A stretch of 64,000 nucleotides of DNA from Sporodiniella umbellata (taxonomy: Eukaryota > Mucoromycota > Mucoromycetes > Mucorales > Rhizopodaceae). Shown here one piece after another: positions 25,444 through 36,312 of this stretch. How positions within the stretch are numbered: position 1 is the first letter of the stretch; every line of letters starts with the position of its first letter. The translations under genes and the position numbers were made by a program. The notes beneath the pieces are model-generated. The model made no database searches, was not told the origin of the DNA, and saw only the letters and a program-made list of their open reading frames with translations. The stretch covers positions 30,717 through 94,716 of the forward strand of contig JAIXMR010000110.1 of assembly GCA_025677835.1 (NCBI GenBank), in the 5' to 3' direction.

Positions 25444-26279
25444 TCATTTTTTATAGACAAACTGATATCTACTGAGTAAATGAGCGATCGTGGACAGTTG
25501 AGCGCCATAACGAGCCGAGTTGTCATAGAGTTCAAACAGAGGTACAGCTAGCAGTTTCATATTTTTAGGTACCGACAGGACCTCTAAAGAAAATCAAAAG
25601 AGTTTGAGCAAAGAATCGAAAGAGACCAGACTTACTATGTGGAGGTAGGTGAACGATGTAGAGTGACTTTTTTTCTTTGGGATGTGTCACATGGGCCGGA
25701 ATGTAAGGATACTACAGAGTCAAGTAAGACACAGTCAAGTCATCCTTCTTACTTACCATATAATTCTCATAGCCAGGTCGCCACCAAGTTGATAAGCACT
25801 CACCTATCGACCAGTCTGTATTACTGTTCCATTCGATAGGATCCTCTGGTCCCAGCCTTTTGTTCATAATCTCTTTTAGTCCTTCCGCCTCATCTATTCC
25901 AGGCTCTAGGTAATGACCGGGTCTTTGGGAAACATTAGTACTGTTTTTGTTTGGTTTGGGCTATACAATTTGAAGAAAGAATTGGCAATCTGCAACATCA
26001 ATACGTGGGGATGGTTATGCTGATGAACGACAAGTACTGCTTCGACAGATCGTCGCATGCCTTGCTGATTGTAATCTGTTTCTAAGCGTCGAAGGCGAGC
26101 TGAAACAGAGGGGTCCTCCTCAGGCTGCGGTTCTTTGGTAGATAATGTGTAGTTTTCTACAGGCGAATTTATGTTATCTAAAGGCTTGTTTGTATTTTTC
26201 TTTACCTAAAGGATATCTATTGTAAACAGATAAATAAATAATATTTTTTTTATGTTACCTACAAAACTGCTTCAGGCAT
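25444..26279 (-). CDS. NUDT21: Cleavage factor Im 25-kDa subunit (NUDT21/CPSF5 homologue)
   Basis: CFIm25 binds UGUA in pre-mRNA and helps to choose poly(A) sites in the nucleus. Reading the minus strand, exons 26268-26279, 25967-26205, 25757-25922, 25636-25711 and 25444-25583 give about 210 aa. Recognisable blocks in order: PVENYTLSTKEP, GMRRSVEAVLVVHQHNHPHVL, FFKLPGHYLEPGIDEAEGLK (degenerate Nudix box, as in all CFIm25, which have lost hydrolase activity), STWWRPGYENYMYPYIPAHV, HPKEKKSLYIVHL, and the end VPKNMKLLAVPLFELYDNSA followed by LLSRYQFVYKK. The last four exons are secure. The first, a four-codon exon with a weak donor, is the only start I could find and is uncertain. Introns of 45-62 bp and tiny exons hide this gene from simple ORF scans. 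Confidence 0.87.
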
Positions 26280-28206
26280 AGTCAGGCACTGTTGTTTTAT
26301 CAACTGTTAATTACAATGCAAAAAATGGAAAAAAAGGAGATGACCTGAATGACGCCTTTACTTTTTTTTTGTCTTCCAATTCACTGTGCTGTAGGAATTT
26401 CAATCTCTTTTTTTTTTTTTTTTTTGCTCAAGGCACTCTAGTTTTTCATTTATGGATTTGACAGCGGATTTTTCATTTTCAGAAGACCTCCCCCGGAGAT
26501 AAGATTGACAACGCTTTTGAAAAAAAAAAAAAAAGGCCTGTTTAGATTATATTTTTTTTCTAAAAAAAGCCCGTAAACAGGGTTTATATAACATCTATGT
26601 AGATCGTTTTTTTTTAACAGCGGTTAATAGCTAGTAATAAAATCGACACTAAAGATTGGCCTAAACCAAACTGAGGTTCAAGTGATTGCCTTTGCGCTGG
26701 CGAGTTGACAAATGAGTTAATCTAGATTTGTCTGACGTAATAAAAAAAGGGTTTGAACTCTGTTTAAAAGAGGGGTGATTTTAAAGCGATGTACAAGTAA
26801 AGCTTAAAGTAGTTTGAAAACAGCAAGCTGTCTATGGCCCTGTCTGGCATTATAAACCCGAGAGTACTTTGCAAAGATGAAGATAGTCAGGATTATGATT
26901 AGTGTTTGATGATTTATTATATCCCCAGAGTAGGAGATTTGCTTGAGGTATTTTAATAGTCTTTGTTCCAAACAGCTTGGATAAACCAATTCATCTTTCC
27001 TGGCAAACATAATCCTGAGCCAGAAGACACCTCATGTGTCTTCCAACGCCTGGTGATACACTAGTAAATAGACTATCAGTTTTAGTCGCTTTTCTTTTAC
27101 TGTTCCTTAGTCTGGAATCGCTATAACCTGCGCACTAGCTTCAATTGTTACCAAGCCGATCTTATGCCAGGCTGGTGTAGTTGAAAAACGAGAGCTATGG
27201 CCATTGCTCAACGGTTGGTCTATGTGCAAACTATGGGGAAAATAAAAAAGCTATCAGCTCAATGACCCTGTTACGTCTTTCAGGAAACGAGGACATCGAA
27301 CAGCAGGAAAATCGCTTTGTTTACAATGCTATAGCTTCATGATTAGGCTAGCTGGTTCGTGCTTAGACTCAGTTCATGTACTGAAACCATTTCTGCAGCC
27401 AGATTATTAAAGAAGACTTTTGACTCTCTTTCGAATAGCCTTGCTTGCTGATCCATACTTTGAGATTCTACCGAGCTACCGTTCGTTTCTTGTTATTGTT
27501 AAAAAAGAGCAGTTAAACCTGCTGTGCTTTTAAGAAGCCCTGGTTAGATTCTTATCAGCTTTTGATAGGTGATAATCACCTTTTACGAATTTGAAGGGGT
27601 CATGAGGTAGTCACGTGGATCGAACACTAAACCAAAAAGAAAACAAGCCTTGTCAAGACTTTTAAATTCCTATTGGTCAAAAATAACTGCATGAAAAAAA
27701 AGAAACAAATCCTATAAATACCAACGTTGTTTTTTTCGATTTTTTTTTTAAAAAAAATACAACTCTTATTGCTTGGTTTATTATCATGGTTTATGTTAGC
27801 CGATTTCAAGAACACTTTGGTGCATGTGCATTGAAAGACTTGGGAGCGTTCTTTCGACAGTCCAAAGCAGCCAATCGAGCCTTGGCTCTGAACGGCCAGT
27901 GCACCTTGAAGCGACAACGGCATGTCAAGAAAAGGAAGCCATCGGAAAACAAGGCTTGCAGCGTCAGTTCGTGGCGGCAAAGAAACTGAAAGGTGTAAGA
28001 AGCATGTTTGTGTTGACCACATCGTTTTCTTTTCCCTTTTAGATGTAAATTGTAAATAAAGACCACTCAAACCATGACTGTGAACGTATTTTCAGAAAAA
28101 AGAAAAGAATAGTTTTATTTATAGAATATATATGTATTATAAAGAGAGAAGATGATATAGTAGGGATTATCTATTCAATAAATTCCTTGGTGGGTTTTGT
28201 TTCTTT
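26280..28206. other. Mostly non-coding region with two weak coding candidates
   Basis: About 1.9 kb lies between CFIm25 and the CaaX repeat protein. At 26400-26513 (minus) a short reading RCQSYLRGRSSENEKSAVKS, then INEKLECLEQKKKKKRD and stop, follows a good acceptor and looks like the helical last exon of a small gene; I could not find its upstream exons. A second candidate, 27786-27989 (plus), is listed separately. The rest (26520-27700) is AT-rich without recognisable content. Confidence 0.4.
27786..27989 (+). CDS. Possible small gene, 67 aa, no recognised homology
   Basis: A TATA-like CTATAAATA lies about 75 bp upstream, a pyrimidine/A-rich leader precedes the ATG, and AATAAA follows within about 70 bp of the stop. 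These are the marks of a small transcribed unit. The unspliced reading gives 67 aa, basic towards the C-terminus. A spliced alternative (possible 42-bp intron from 27820) would shift to another open frame running through LGSERPVHLEATTACQEKEA. I cannot tell which is correct and assign no function. Confidence 0.25.
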   Translation: MVYVSRFQEHFGACALKDLGAFFRQSKAANRALALNGQCTLKRQRHVKKRKPSENKACSVSSWRQRN

Positions 28207-30141
28207 TTACATGATAGTACAACGACCGCTCTTATCGTCAGATTTAGAAGAAGTCTTACTCTTAGAAGAAGAAGAGGCGGTGGGTGCTACAGGTGCTTGG
28301 GGGTTAACTTCACTTGAAGCGACAGGCACATTGACGGCAGCCTCAGGCTTTTGAACTTGGCTCAAGTTTTCTTGGAGGTTGGTCATGGAGGTCTTGATTT
28401 GCTCTTGTGCTGTGTTGGCAAGTTCAACTACAGTTGTTTTCACGCTCTCTGACACGTTTTCGGCCACTGTCTTCGTTTCTTCTGCTTTGACGCTAGCAGT
28501 TTGAGCCAAACTGCTTTGGAGTTGTTCAGCAGAAGCGCTGATCTCCTCTACTTTGTTTACTGCTGCTTGTTGGAGCTCTTCGGCTTTGTGTCCTGCAGCT
28601 TCGCCAGTCTCAGCCATGGCCTGTTTGACCTCCTCAGCCTTTGTAGAGGCTAAAGTTTGAGCCTCTTGAGCCAAAGCTTGTGCCTGTTGCTTTACATCCT
28701 CAGCTTGAGCCATCTTTTGTTCGGCCTGGGCTTCTCCCTCTTTTACAAGCTCTTGCTTCTTCTCATCAGCAGCAGCAGACACTTGGTTCACTTGAGCCTT
28801 TACTTCATCCACCTTTTCGGTTACCTTGGCTTGTACAGTTTCAGCAGTTTCAGCAGCCTTAGCTTCGCCTTCTTGGGCGACTTGTGCACTTTGGTTCTGC
28901 AACTCTTCAACATCTCGAGCAGCCTCGGTCTTGGCTTCATCTAGCTTTTCAGCCAAAGCTTCCTTTTGCTCTTTAGCCTCTGTTTGTGCTTGTTCCGTAG
29001 TGTCTACAGCCTTGGTTTGAATATCTTCAGCTGTCTTGTTGACCTGTTCTTGTTCAGGCATCAAGGCAGCTACGCCAGCACCGACAGCACCAACGGCAGC
29101 TACAGCAGCAACCTTGACGCTTTCAGACAAGTGACCGGAGGCTTCCTTGACTTGGTTGATATCGCCTTGAGTCACGGCAGAGGCAAGATGTTGGGTGTGG
29201 GTCTTGATATCCTCCATGGAAGGAGCAGCTTCAGCTTCACTAATGGGGGCGACCTCGGGTACTTCTTGTTCGATAGATTCCACCACTTCACGCTTAGCAT
29301 CCACTGCTTCTTCCTTGAGCTTATCTTCAGCTACTGAAGGCACTTGGGGTACGTGCTCCTGAATTTCTTGTACCAATTCATGGCGTACTTCTTCCTTGTG
29401 GGCTTCGGCTTGAGTGTCTTCTACCTCAGGCACGGTCTCTTTAAGTTCTTCCAATACATCTTCTTTGCGATCCATGGCCTCTTCCTTGATCTCGTCTTCC
29501 GCAGCAGGGGGGACTTCAGTCACGGTCTGTTCGATTTCCTCTACGACTTCTTCCTTGGCTTCTCTGGCCTCAGGGTCGGCAGCGACAGATTCGGGCATGA
29601 CTTCTTCTTTGACTTGTTCTACCTTTTCTTCTACATTGGCTTTGACCTCAGCTGCTTGCTCTACAACGGCCTCCTTGAGTTCGTTGGCCTTGTCCATGAC
29701 CGAAGCGGTGTGTGTAGTATGAGAGCGGACGACAGAGTCGACAGCGTAGGAGATGGCAGATTGCAAATCGATGGCGAGTTCTTTTACAGGAGCAGCGGCC
29801 TCCTTGGCTTCTTCCTTGACTTCCTGGGCCTTTTCTACTACTTCTTTCTTGGCCTCTTCAACAGCCTCTTCCTTGGTTTCCTCCACGGGCTCTTCAACAG
29901 CTTCTTGCTTTGCCTCTTCCACAGGCTCTTCAACAGCTTCTTCCTTTACCTCTTCCACAGGCTCTTCAACAGCCTTTTCCTTTACCTCTTCCACAGGCTC
30001 TTCGACAGCTTCTTGCTTTACCTCTTCCTTTACCTCTTCCTTGGGCTTGCTTTCAAAGTGAGCATGGGTATCAATGGCTCGAGAACCAACGACAGAGTCG
30101 ATGGCGTGTTGAATCATTTCACTGGGCGCGTATTCAGACAT
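28207..30141 (-). CDS. Acidic repeat protein with C-terminal CaaX prenylation motif
   Basis: A single exon encodes 644 aa. The ATG at 30141 (MSEYAPSEM) is preferred, because the frame further upstream has only a TTG. Residues about 38-100 are five imperfect 12-residue repeats of the type EAVEEPVEEVKE. The sequence IDSVVGSRAIDTHAH near the N-terminus recurs in altered form (AVDSVVRSHTTHTA) near residue 145. The rest is Ala/Glu/Lys/Gln-rich and almost certainly amphipathic helix or coiled coil, like LEA or apolipoprotein-type sequence. A short Ala/Val/Gly hydrophobic stretch (VAAVAAVGAVGAGVAALM) lies near residue 360. The protein ends SGRCTIM, where CTIM fits a CaaX box for farnesylation, so membrane attachment is likely. 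I do not recognise an orthologue. Confidence 0.8.
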   Translation of the reverse strand: MSEYAPSEMIQHAIDSVVGSRAIDTHAHFESKPKEEVKEEVKQEAVEEPVEEVKEKAVEEPVEEVKEEAVEEPVEEAKQEAVEEPVEETKEEAVEEAKKEVVEKAQEVKEEAKEAAAPVKELAIDLQSAISYAVDSVVRSHTTHTASVMDKANELKEAVVEQAAEVKANVEEKVEQVKEEVMPESVAADPEAREAKEEVVEEIEQTVTEVPPAAEDEIKEEAMDRKEDVLEELKETVPEVEDTQAEAHKEEVRHELVQEIQEHVPQVPSVAEDKLKEEAVDAKREVVESIEQEVPEVAPISEAEAAPSMEDIKTHTQHLASAVTQGDINQVKEASGHLSESVKVAAVAAVGAVGAGVAALMPEQEQVNKTAEDIQTKAVDTTEQAQTEAKEQKEALAEKLDEAKTEAARDVEELQNQSAQVAQEGEAKAAETAETVQAKVTEKVDEVKAQVNQVSAAADEKKQELVKEGEAQAEQKMAQAEDVKQQAQALAQEAQTLASTKAEEVKQAMAETGEAAGHKAEELQQAAVNKVEEISASAEQLQSSLAQTASVKAEETKTVAENVSESVKTTVVELANTAQEQIKTSMTNLQENLSQVQKPEAAVNVPVASSEVNPQAPVAPTASSSSKSKTSSKSDDKSGRCTIM

Positions 30142-33100
30142 ATTTTCTTGGATTATCTTGTTCAAAAAAAAAAAAAGAAGGGGATAAAAAAGAAGAGGAA
30201 AAAAAAATTAAAAAAAAAATGGTTGTTATTCTCTTGATCTGACGTTAAAAAAGTAGGAAAAGTGACGTAAAATCTTCAGTTTAGATTCGGATTTTGTGTA
30301 AACATGTCATATTTTTTTTTTTCTCCTTTTTTGTTGGGTCCAAGCAAACCAAAGCATCGTTTCTTTTTATCTCCTAGCAGGAGCGTTAGAGAAGGAAACA
30401 GGATGTAAATGCGATTGTGTGGCTATCACTTCGGAGTTGTTACGTTTAAAAGCATGTGAAAATAAGCTCATCAAAAGAAAACCGGTGCTATTCAGCCATC
30501 GTCTTTAGAGTGTTTGACAAAAGAGCTTGAAAGGGACCGAAAGATCAAGAGGGAAAGCATAAATCAGGTACAAAATGATATCATCCTAGTGGCTTGTTTA
30601 TTTTAGAGCGTCTCACAACTTTCGAATGTGTCATCCGATCTTTCCGTTCATTGTTACAAAGAAAAAGGCTGAGAGAAATAAATACAGCGAAATCCTTTTA
30701 AGTTTTCGCATGGCTTTTTCTCAGAGTCATTTCGTTTGTACGCGCAGAACAAACTGTCCCTTGTCTTGTCCTACGTTACTCATAGATTTTTCAAACTACA
30801 AGCAATCCCTGTCGTTCTTTTGTTTACAGCGGCTGCTTGAGGCAACCCTAGCGAAAGGAACGTACCACCGAGCCCTTGTTACTCTCTTACGTACACAAAC
30901 CGAGGCTTGTGGCGTTATTTCTTGTTGTCAATAGCTTGCCTATTACAAACGCGTCTCTGGCCCCAGAAAGCTTGTTTTTAAAGGTCAGCAAATGAAATGA
31001 GTTTTCATTTTCAATTGCATAGAACAACTCAAAACCCCGAAAGCGTACCAATCCCTACAAGCCTCACAGACACACACGCCAAAACACACTCTTTGCCTAT
31101 CTGGTTTGTGTTTCGCTGTTTTTTTTTAAAATAGAGCCAATCCACACTACCAGAACCAAAACTTTCTAGTTCAGTCGGACTGCCTGCGGTGTGTCCTAAT
31201 AAAACATACCTTTTGGTTTCTGCCAATAGCTTCAAGGCGGGAAGCAGGTTTCCTAGTTCATCAAACACCATTCAATACAAAACATGTTCACTTGCCTCTT
31301 GGATGCTGCGTTTCATTCTTTTGTTTCTTTTTATAGAAAACAATAAAAGCCATTAGAGCTGGGCAATTTAAAAGGCAGGTAAAATATCTTAATTAAAAAA
31401 AGCGATGTGTAAAAAGGGGGATGTAAAGAAAAACCAGTATTACCTATTTTTAGCTGTAAATCCCATTTGCAATTACTACCTTGTCAATAGTCTTGATCTT
31501 CAGTGTATTTCTCTAAACACTCGCCAAAAAAAAGAAAAAAAAAAAGGGGAGGAGAGCCTGGGATGAAAACGTATTTGAAAAAGATTCCCAAACTGTACAG
31601 CCCAAAAAGAAACCTGGATTATTGTTCTAGTCCTTTTTGATAACCAAAAGAAGTGATCCTTTCTTATTGCCTTGGTAGCACATTTTGGTTGTACTAATAA
31701 CATGTGGTGTTCCTAGTACACTGTTGTTATGAACGAATGATGAAGCAGTCCTTACATATCTTTTTTTTTTTTGGTTTTAAAAAAAGTTGATAGTATCCAT
31801 ATCCTATTCTGGTGTTGTTATACCCAGGTATATCCAGTTTATAGCAATAACTGTATTTACGATCCATCAGAGAAGGTGGGAGTCGCCGAATCAGGTTTTC
31901 TGATGCTTCACAATCTTCCTCTCTATAAATATTAGAGAGGAAGATTGTGAAGGGAGTATAAACATTTTAAAAAGTCAAAAACATATTCACCTATACATCG
32001 GTCCTACTACTTTTATTTTCCAAGTGATGCAAACGTTAAAAAAAAATCTTTGATGTCTTCGCCACCCAAATAGTGTACTGAGGCACCCGTCAATTGGGAC
32101 ATAAACAGTGATTTAGTTCTATCATTCTATGTTAAACTCAAAGATTCTGTATTTTGTCAACTTTTGTAGCTTTTTTTTTTTTCGTGAAAAGTCTTTAGGC
32201 ACTTCAGTAAAAGCCCAACATAGAAAACATTTATCGCAAGGCCTTCTTTTTAGTTTTGAGAGTGTGTCTTGAGGTCTACAATAGCTGTTATCTATGCTCT
32301 TATTCCATCAAGGCAATAGCAAGATGTTTCTCTAATTGTCTTCCCCATCAAATGTAAAAAGTCTGCTCATGTTCTCCTTTTATTCAGCTACGAAATACAT
32401 ATCTATTCATGATGAAAATTGAAGTTGCAGCTATCTTTTGAGATAGCAGTGAAAAGTACATCCTATTGTCTAACCTAAAAATAGGTATAGTGTACAATGG
32501 CTGCTTGCATAAGAAATAAAAGAGAGCCGTGTTGATATTGAAAAAAAAAAGTACTATCACGGTTTACAGTTTTGGTAACTTTCTATAAAAATTGATAGAA
32601 AGATGGAATCAGTAACAAAGCAACTGACAGAACACGATTAGCCTTTTTACTGTCTGAAAAGACATAAAGCGCTAGGGACTTGAGGGAAAGTCATACTATT
32701 GGTAGTAATTGAAATTAAAGAGTCGCAAGTATGGTATCGTTATCAGTGCAGTGCGACGGTTGTCAATTAGAACAAGGGCAAATTGTCTCCACCCATTAAA
32801 AAAAAAAGGAAATCATGGTTAATCTAAGAAACCGCCGCAAGTGTAAGAAAAGAGAAATTTTCGATTTAGGTTATATTTAACAACCTATTTATTGTTTTTC
32901 TCGGCCCAAGTAGATGTACATACTCTTCTTGAAGTACTTTCCATGCTCAAAACTTTTGATTCTTACACCTTGTTTGTGTGCCTCTTCAATTCTTTTAAAC
33001 TTAAAACGATGAAGCATCATTGCCCCACAATACAAACAAAAAAAACTCAACCAATCACAAGTAAAGCCAAATCGAATAGTCTCAGCAAAACACAGGTGAA

Positions 33101-33725
33101 ACTCTATATCTGTTCTCTGCTATAACCAAGTCTGTGTCCGAACTAAAACGATACATATCAAAGCTTTAGTCTAAAGTCTAACACATAAGAAACTAAAGTG
33201 AAAGCCCAGCAAACTATGAAAAGAACGTTATGTTCAGTATTTATAAAGAATGCCTTGAAAATAAGCTTTGGCTTTATATTACTTTAATGTTCGTGTTATT
33301 TGAGTTAGAGAGTTCACTTGGGAAAATAAAATAAATAAAAAAAGCCTTATGTTATACTATCAGAAGGTTTATCCAGCCAATGGTTTGCAAAAACAAACCA
33401 GAATGTCGTTCTAAAAATGAAATACAATGGATGGCTAAAACACCACATACAGCGCTGGTTTTTGGAATTATAGATGGAGTGAAAGTAAAAAAAAAAAAAA
33501 AAAAAAAAAAAGGAAAGGCCGACTATCAATTATCTTTGGAAAACAAAAAACTCTCTTTGCCAGTTGTTTAGAGTTTTCCATAGAGTTCAGAGACAGCTAG
33601 GTGCTGAAAAACCATCTGTATATTGAAAAAAACAAAAAATAAATGACAAAAGCTTACTTTCTAACCAAAAACTTTTTTTAATACAATTTTCCCAAAAACA
33701 GAAAACTAGTTGAGAGAATAGAAAA
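30142..33725. other. Long intergenic region, no gene seen
   Basis: About 3.6 kb lies between the starts of the CaaX protein gene and the end of VDAC. ORFs of up to about 100 codons exist on both strands, but none has family features, plausible splicing or good codon context. It contains A/T homopolymers (for example a 25-bp A run near 33487) and the perfect hairpin listed at 31906. The first several hundred bases are presumably the CaaX gene promoter. Confidence 0.5.
31906..31952. repeat. Perfect 20-bp inverted repeat (hairpin) with 7-nt loop
   Basis: The left stem 31906-31925 (CTTCACAATCTTCCTCTCTA) pairs without mismatch with 31933-31952. The loop is TAAATAT. It is not followed by a T run on either side in the manner of a terminator and lies in a region without genes. 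Confidence 0.95.
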
Positions 33726-34941
33726 TTAGTTTTCTAAAGTGAAGGCAACACCGAGCTTGTGAGCGCTTTCATTGAAACGGGTAGTGTCAATAGAGGCACC
33801 AAGGTTGACCTTGACACCAGGGCGAAGAGATTGGGTGTAACTATTGAGTAGAAATAAATAAATAAAAGAACAAACAAAAGACAATATGCATATATGTATA
33901 TGTTTATAATAGACTTACGCAAGACCAAGAACACCGGAGTTAGAGATCTTGGCTTTGGCAAAAGTGGTAGAGTCCAACTTAAGCTTGGCACCTACTTCAA
34001 GGGCAACAACGTTGGAGCCCTTGGAGTCCCAAGAAGCCTTACCAGAGGCTTCAAGGTCACTGCTGACACGATGGTAGAAAGAGGCGGCATATTGGCTCAA
34101 GTTCTTGTTGGCGTGAACAGCAACAGAATATTCAGGAGCAGTGTAACCAGCTGAAGCGTTGTAGTTGCTGATCTAAACAAAACCATAAGTTTAAAAACAC
34201 TGTTGGTGAATAACATTGCTCCCATTTTCTCTTTACCTTGCCATCCAACACGTTATAAGCAACTTCACCACCAACAAGGAAACCGTTTTGACCGAAAACA
34301 GAGTTGATACCAAAGTTGGTCTAAATGCGATCGTTAGACCTTGGAATAACTTTTTTTTTTTTTTTTTGAAAACAAACCTTGAAAACGTCAAGAGTAGCAA
34401 CGGTGTGAACGTTGGGCTTCTTATAGGTGGCGTTGATCTTGGCAGCCTTATCGTTGACAGAGGGGAGAAGAGAGGTGATAAGTTCGAGCTTGAGACCCTC
34501 TTTTAAAGAAAAAAGGATATCAGTCATACTGTACCATATACAAATACAGTCATTTATGAAGCTTACTGGCAAGGTTGTTTTCCAATTCGACCTTTCCGTT
34601 CAAGTGGTTGGAAGTAGTCCAGGCTTCAGTGAAGGTAAGACCGTTCTTCTTGTCAGCATACTTGGTTTCAAGATCACCCACAATGATACCAGACTTGTTA
34701 TCACGTTGACCGGCGACTTTGAAAGTCTATTGTATAAAGCTGTAAGTGAGTTGTTCCTTACGCGTGTTTTATAATCTTACAACACCATTGGGGGCAGTGG
34801 TCTTAGCTTCGAGTTTGACACCGCCTACAGGGTAGTCCTTGGACAAAAGATCTTTGGCAGACTTGCCAATATCATTGAAAGCAACTTTTGACTTTGTTAG
34901 ATGTTCCGCAATTCAATAAATCACTTACCAGGAATGGACAT
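33726..34941 (-). CDS. Mitochondrial outer-membrane porin (VDAC)
   Basis: VDAC is the beta-barrel channel for ATP, ADP and small metabolites in the mitochondrial outer membrane. Seven exons on the minus strand (34929-34941, 34781-34884, 34567-34726, 34378-34499, 34237-34320, 33919-34172, 33726-33840) give 283 aa, exactly the usual family length. It begins MSIPVAFNDIGKSAKDLLSKDYP, the amphipathic N-terminal helix. It continues with typical alternating strands, for example TFKVAGQRDNKSGIIVGDLETKY cut into beta hairpins, and it ends GVKVNLGASIDT...HKLGVAFTLEN with the terminal beta signal. Codon use is strongly biased to C-ending codons (AAC, GGT/GTC, AAG), unlike its neighbours, as expected for a highly expressed gene. 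Confidence 0.95.
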
Positions 34942-36312
34942 CTAAAAAAAAAAAATTTGTAAGCATACAGAATGAATATGAAAAAGAAACACACTCATAC
35001 ACCTTTTTATTCATCTGAGAAAAAAAAAGGGGAGGGCTGAACGGTGATGTAGCCTGTAGGAGCGTGCGTTTGTAGTTTTTTTATTTTATTTTTTTACCTT
35101 TGGAATTAAGTTTTAGGATAAGAAAAAACAAATTATTCAGTGGAGGTTAAGCAGGGGAGGTGAAATCGGTTATTGAAATGGGCATGGGATCTTTCAAATT
35201 AATGAAATTCGTTGTAAAATAATCTATACAGACCTCGCTATTTTTTTTTCCTAGAAAATTTCTATCCTCTCAATAACAGAAACATTGTTTTTAACTGTTC
35301 AAGTAACAGCTAAAAAAAAAGCTAAAAAAATCTCTAACTAAACAAATCAACCAGATTAAGTTTAATCTCTGAAAAAGCCAAATACGTAATGATAGTAGTA
35401 TTATAATCCATATATCAACAGTCTTGAGCGCAAGCAAGTGAGAGTCAACCTGATTTAGAAGCTTTGGTTTTATTGGGTGCAAACTCTGTTTATCAGTGAG
35501 ATTTGGTAGAAATATAGCAAAACAAAGAAAGAGCGAAACAATATGCGGTTGAAGCAGGCCCATCCTCTAAATTGAGCCTGTATTCATAAAAGAATCTTGT
35601 CAAAACCTTATAAAGCCCTAATCAAGTTCGTATATGCCTTTCATTTCAGGGCGAAAAATAATAATGTAAAGGTGAGGATATCAAAGGAGTTCTTGATCAT
35701 CTTCTTAAGAGACACTCAGGCGTCCAATGAACACGTCAATATAAAAGCTCACGATCACGCATACAAACGAAGCTATTCAAAGGAGAAGCAAGCCAAGCAA
35801 AATAAGGTTACCTCCTTAATCTGTGGGCGGTAGATGCTTTGTTTTTCGTACTCCAAACTAGCAGAGTTAGGGGGTAATACGCTAGAACATTTGGGTTGAG
35901 AAACAAGTATCTAGTCAAAGGTAAGTTTTTAAAAAAAAACAACAAGAGTCGCATTGATTCTGAAAATCATTATCACACCATCATGTCATCTTCCATCCAT
36001 ATTTATTGAAAGTACGGCGTTGGGTTTTGAGATGGCTGTGACTGTAAATGGTCTTTTACACATTACATATCAAAAAGCTTTAAGGCGCGGTAGAAGGCAG
36101 CACCTAGATCTACCAACTGTCGATGCACGTCTAAGCTACATCAGTAATTTAATTTGCCCAAAACTTCGAGTATTTTAGGCCAATATTCTTAGGTTTTGCC
36201 TGCATTAGATTAAAAACTTGAGGGTTGTTAGCTCCATGTGAAAAAACAAATAAACGCAAATGAAAAAGACATGCTTAAAAGTCATTTGTTGTATGCAAAA
36301 ATGTATTTAAAT
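34942..36312. other. Intergenic region, no gene seen
   Basis: About 1.4 kb lies between the VDAC start (minus) and the SDA1 stop (minus). It includes the VDAC promoter, with several A and T runs just upstream of the ATG. Short ORFs here have no recognisable features. Confidence 0.5.

Noticed and set aside
25639..25839. 66-aa plus-strand ORF
   Set aside because: It lies over introns and exons of the minus-strand CFIm25 gene, whose homology is clear.
28657..30242. Several long plus-strand ORFs rich in Phe/Leu/Ser opposite the CaaX protein
   Set aside because: They are shadows of the biased Glu/Ala/Lys codons on the minus strand.
30142..33725. Candidate ORFs of 60-102 codons on both strands
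   Set aside because: No motif, no homology I recognise, no consistent splicing, and homopolymer-derived stretches.
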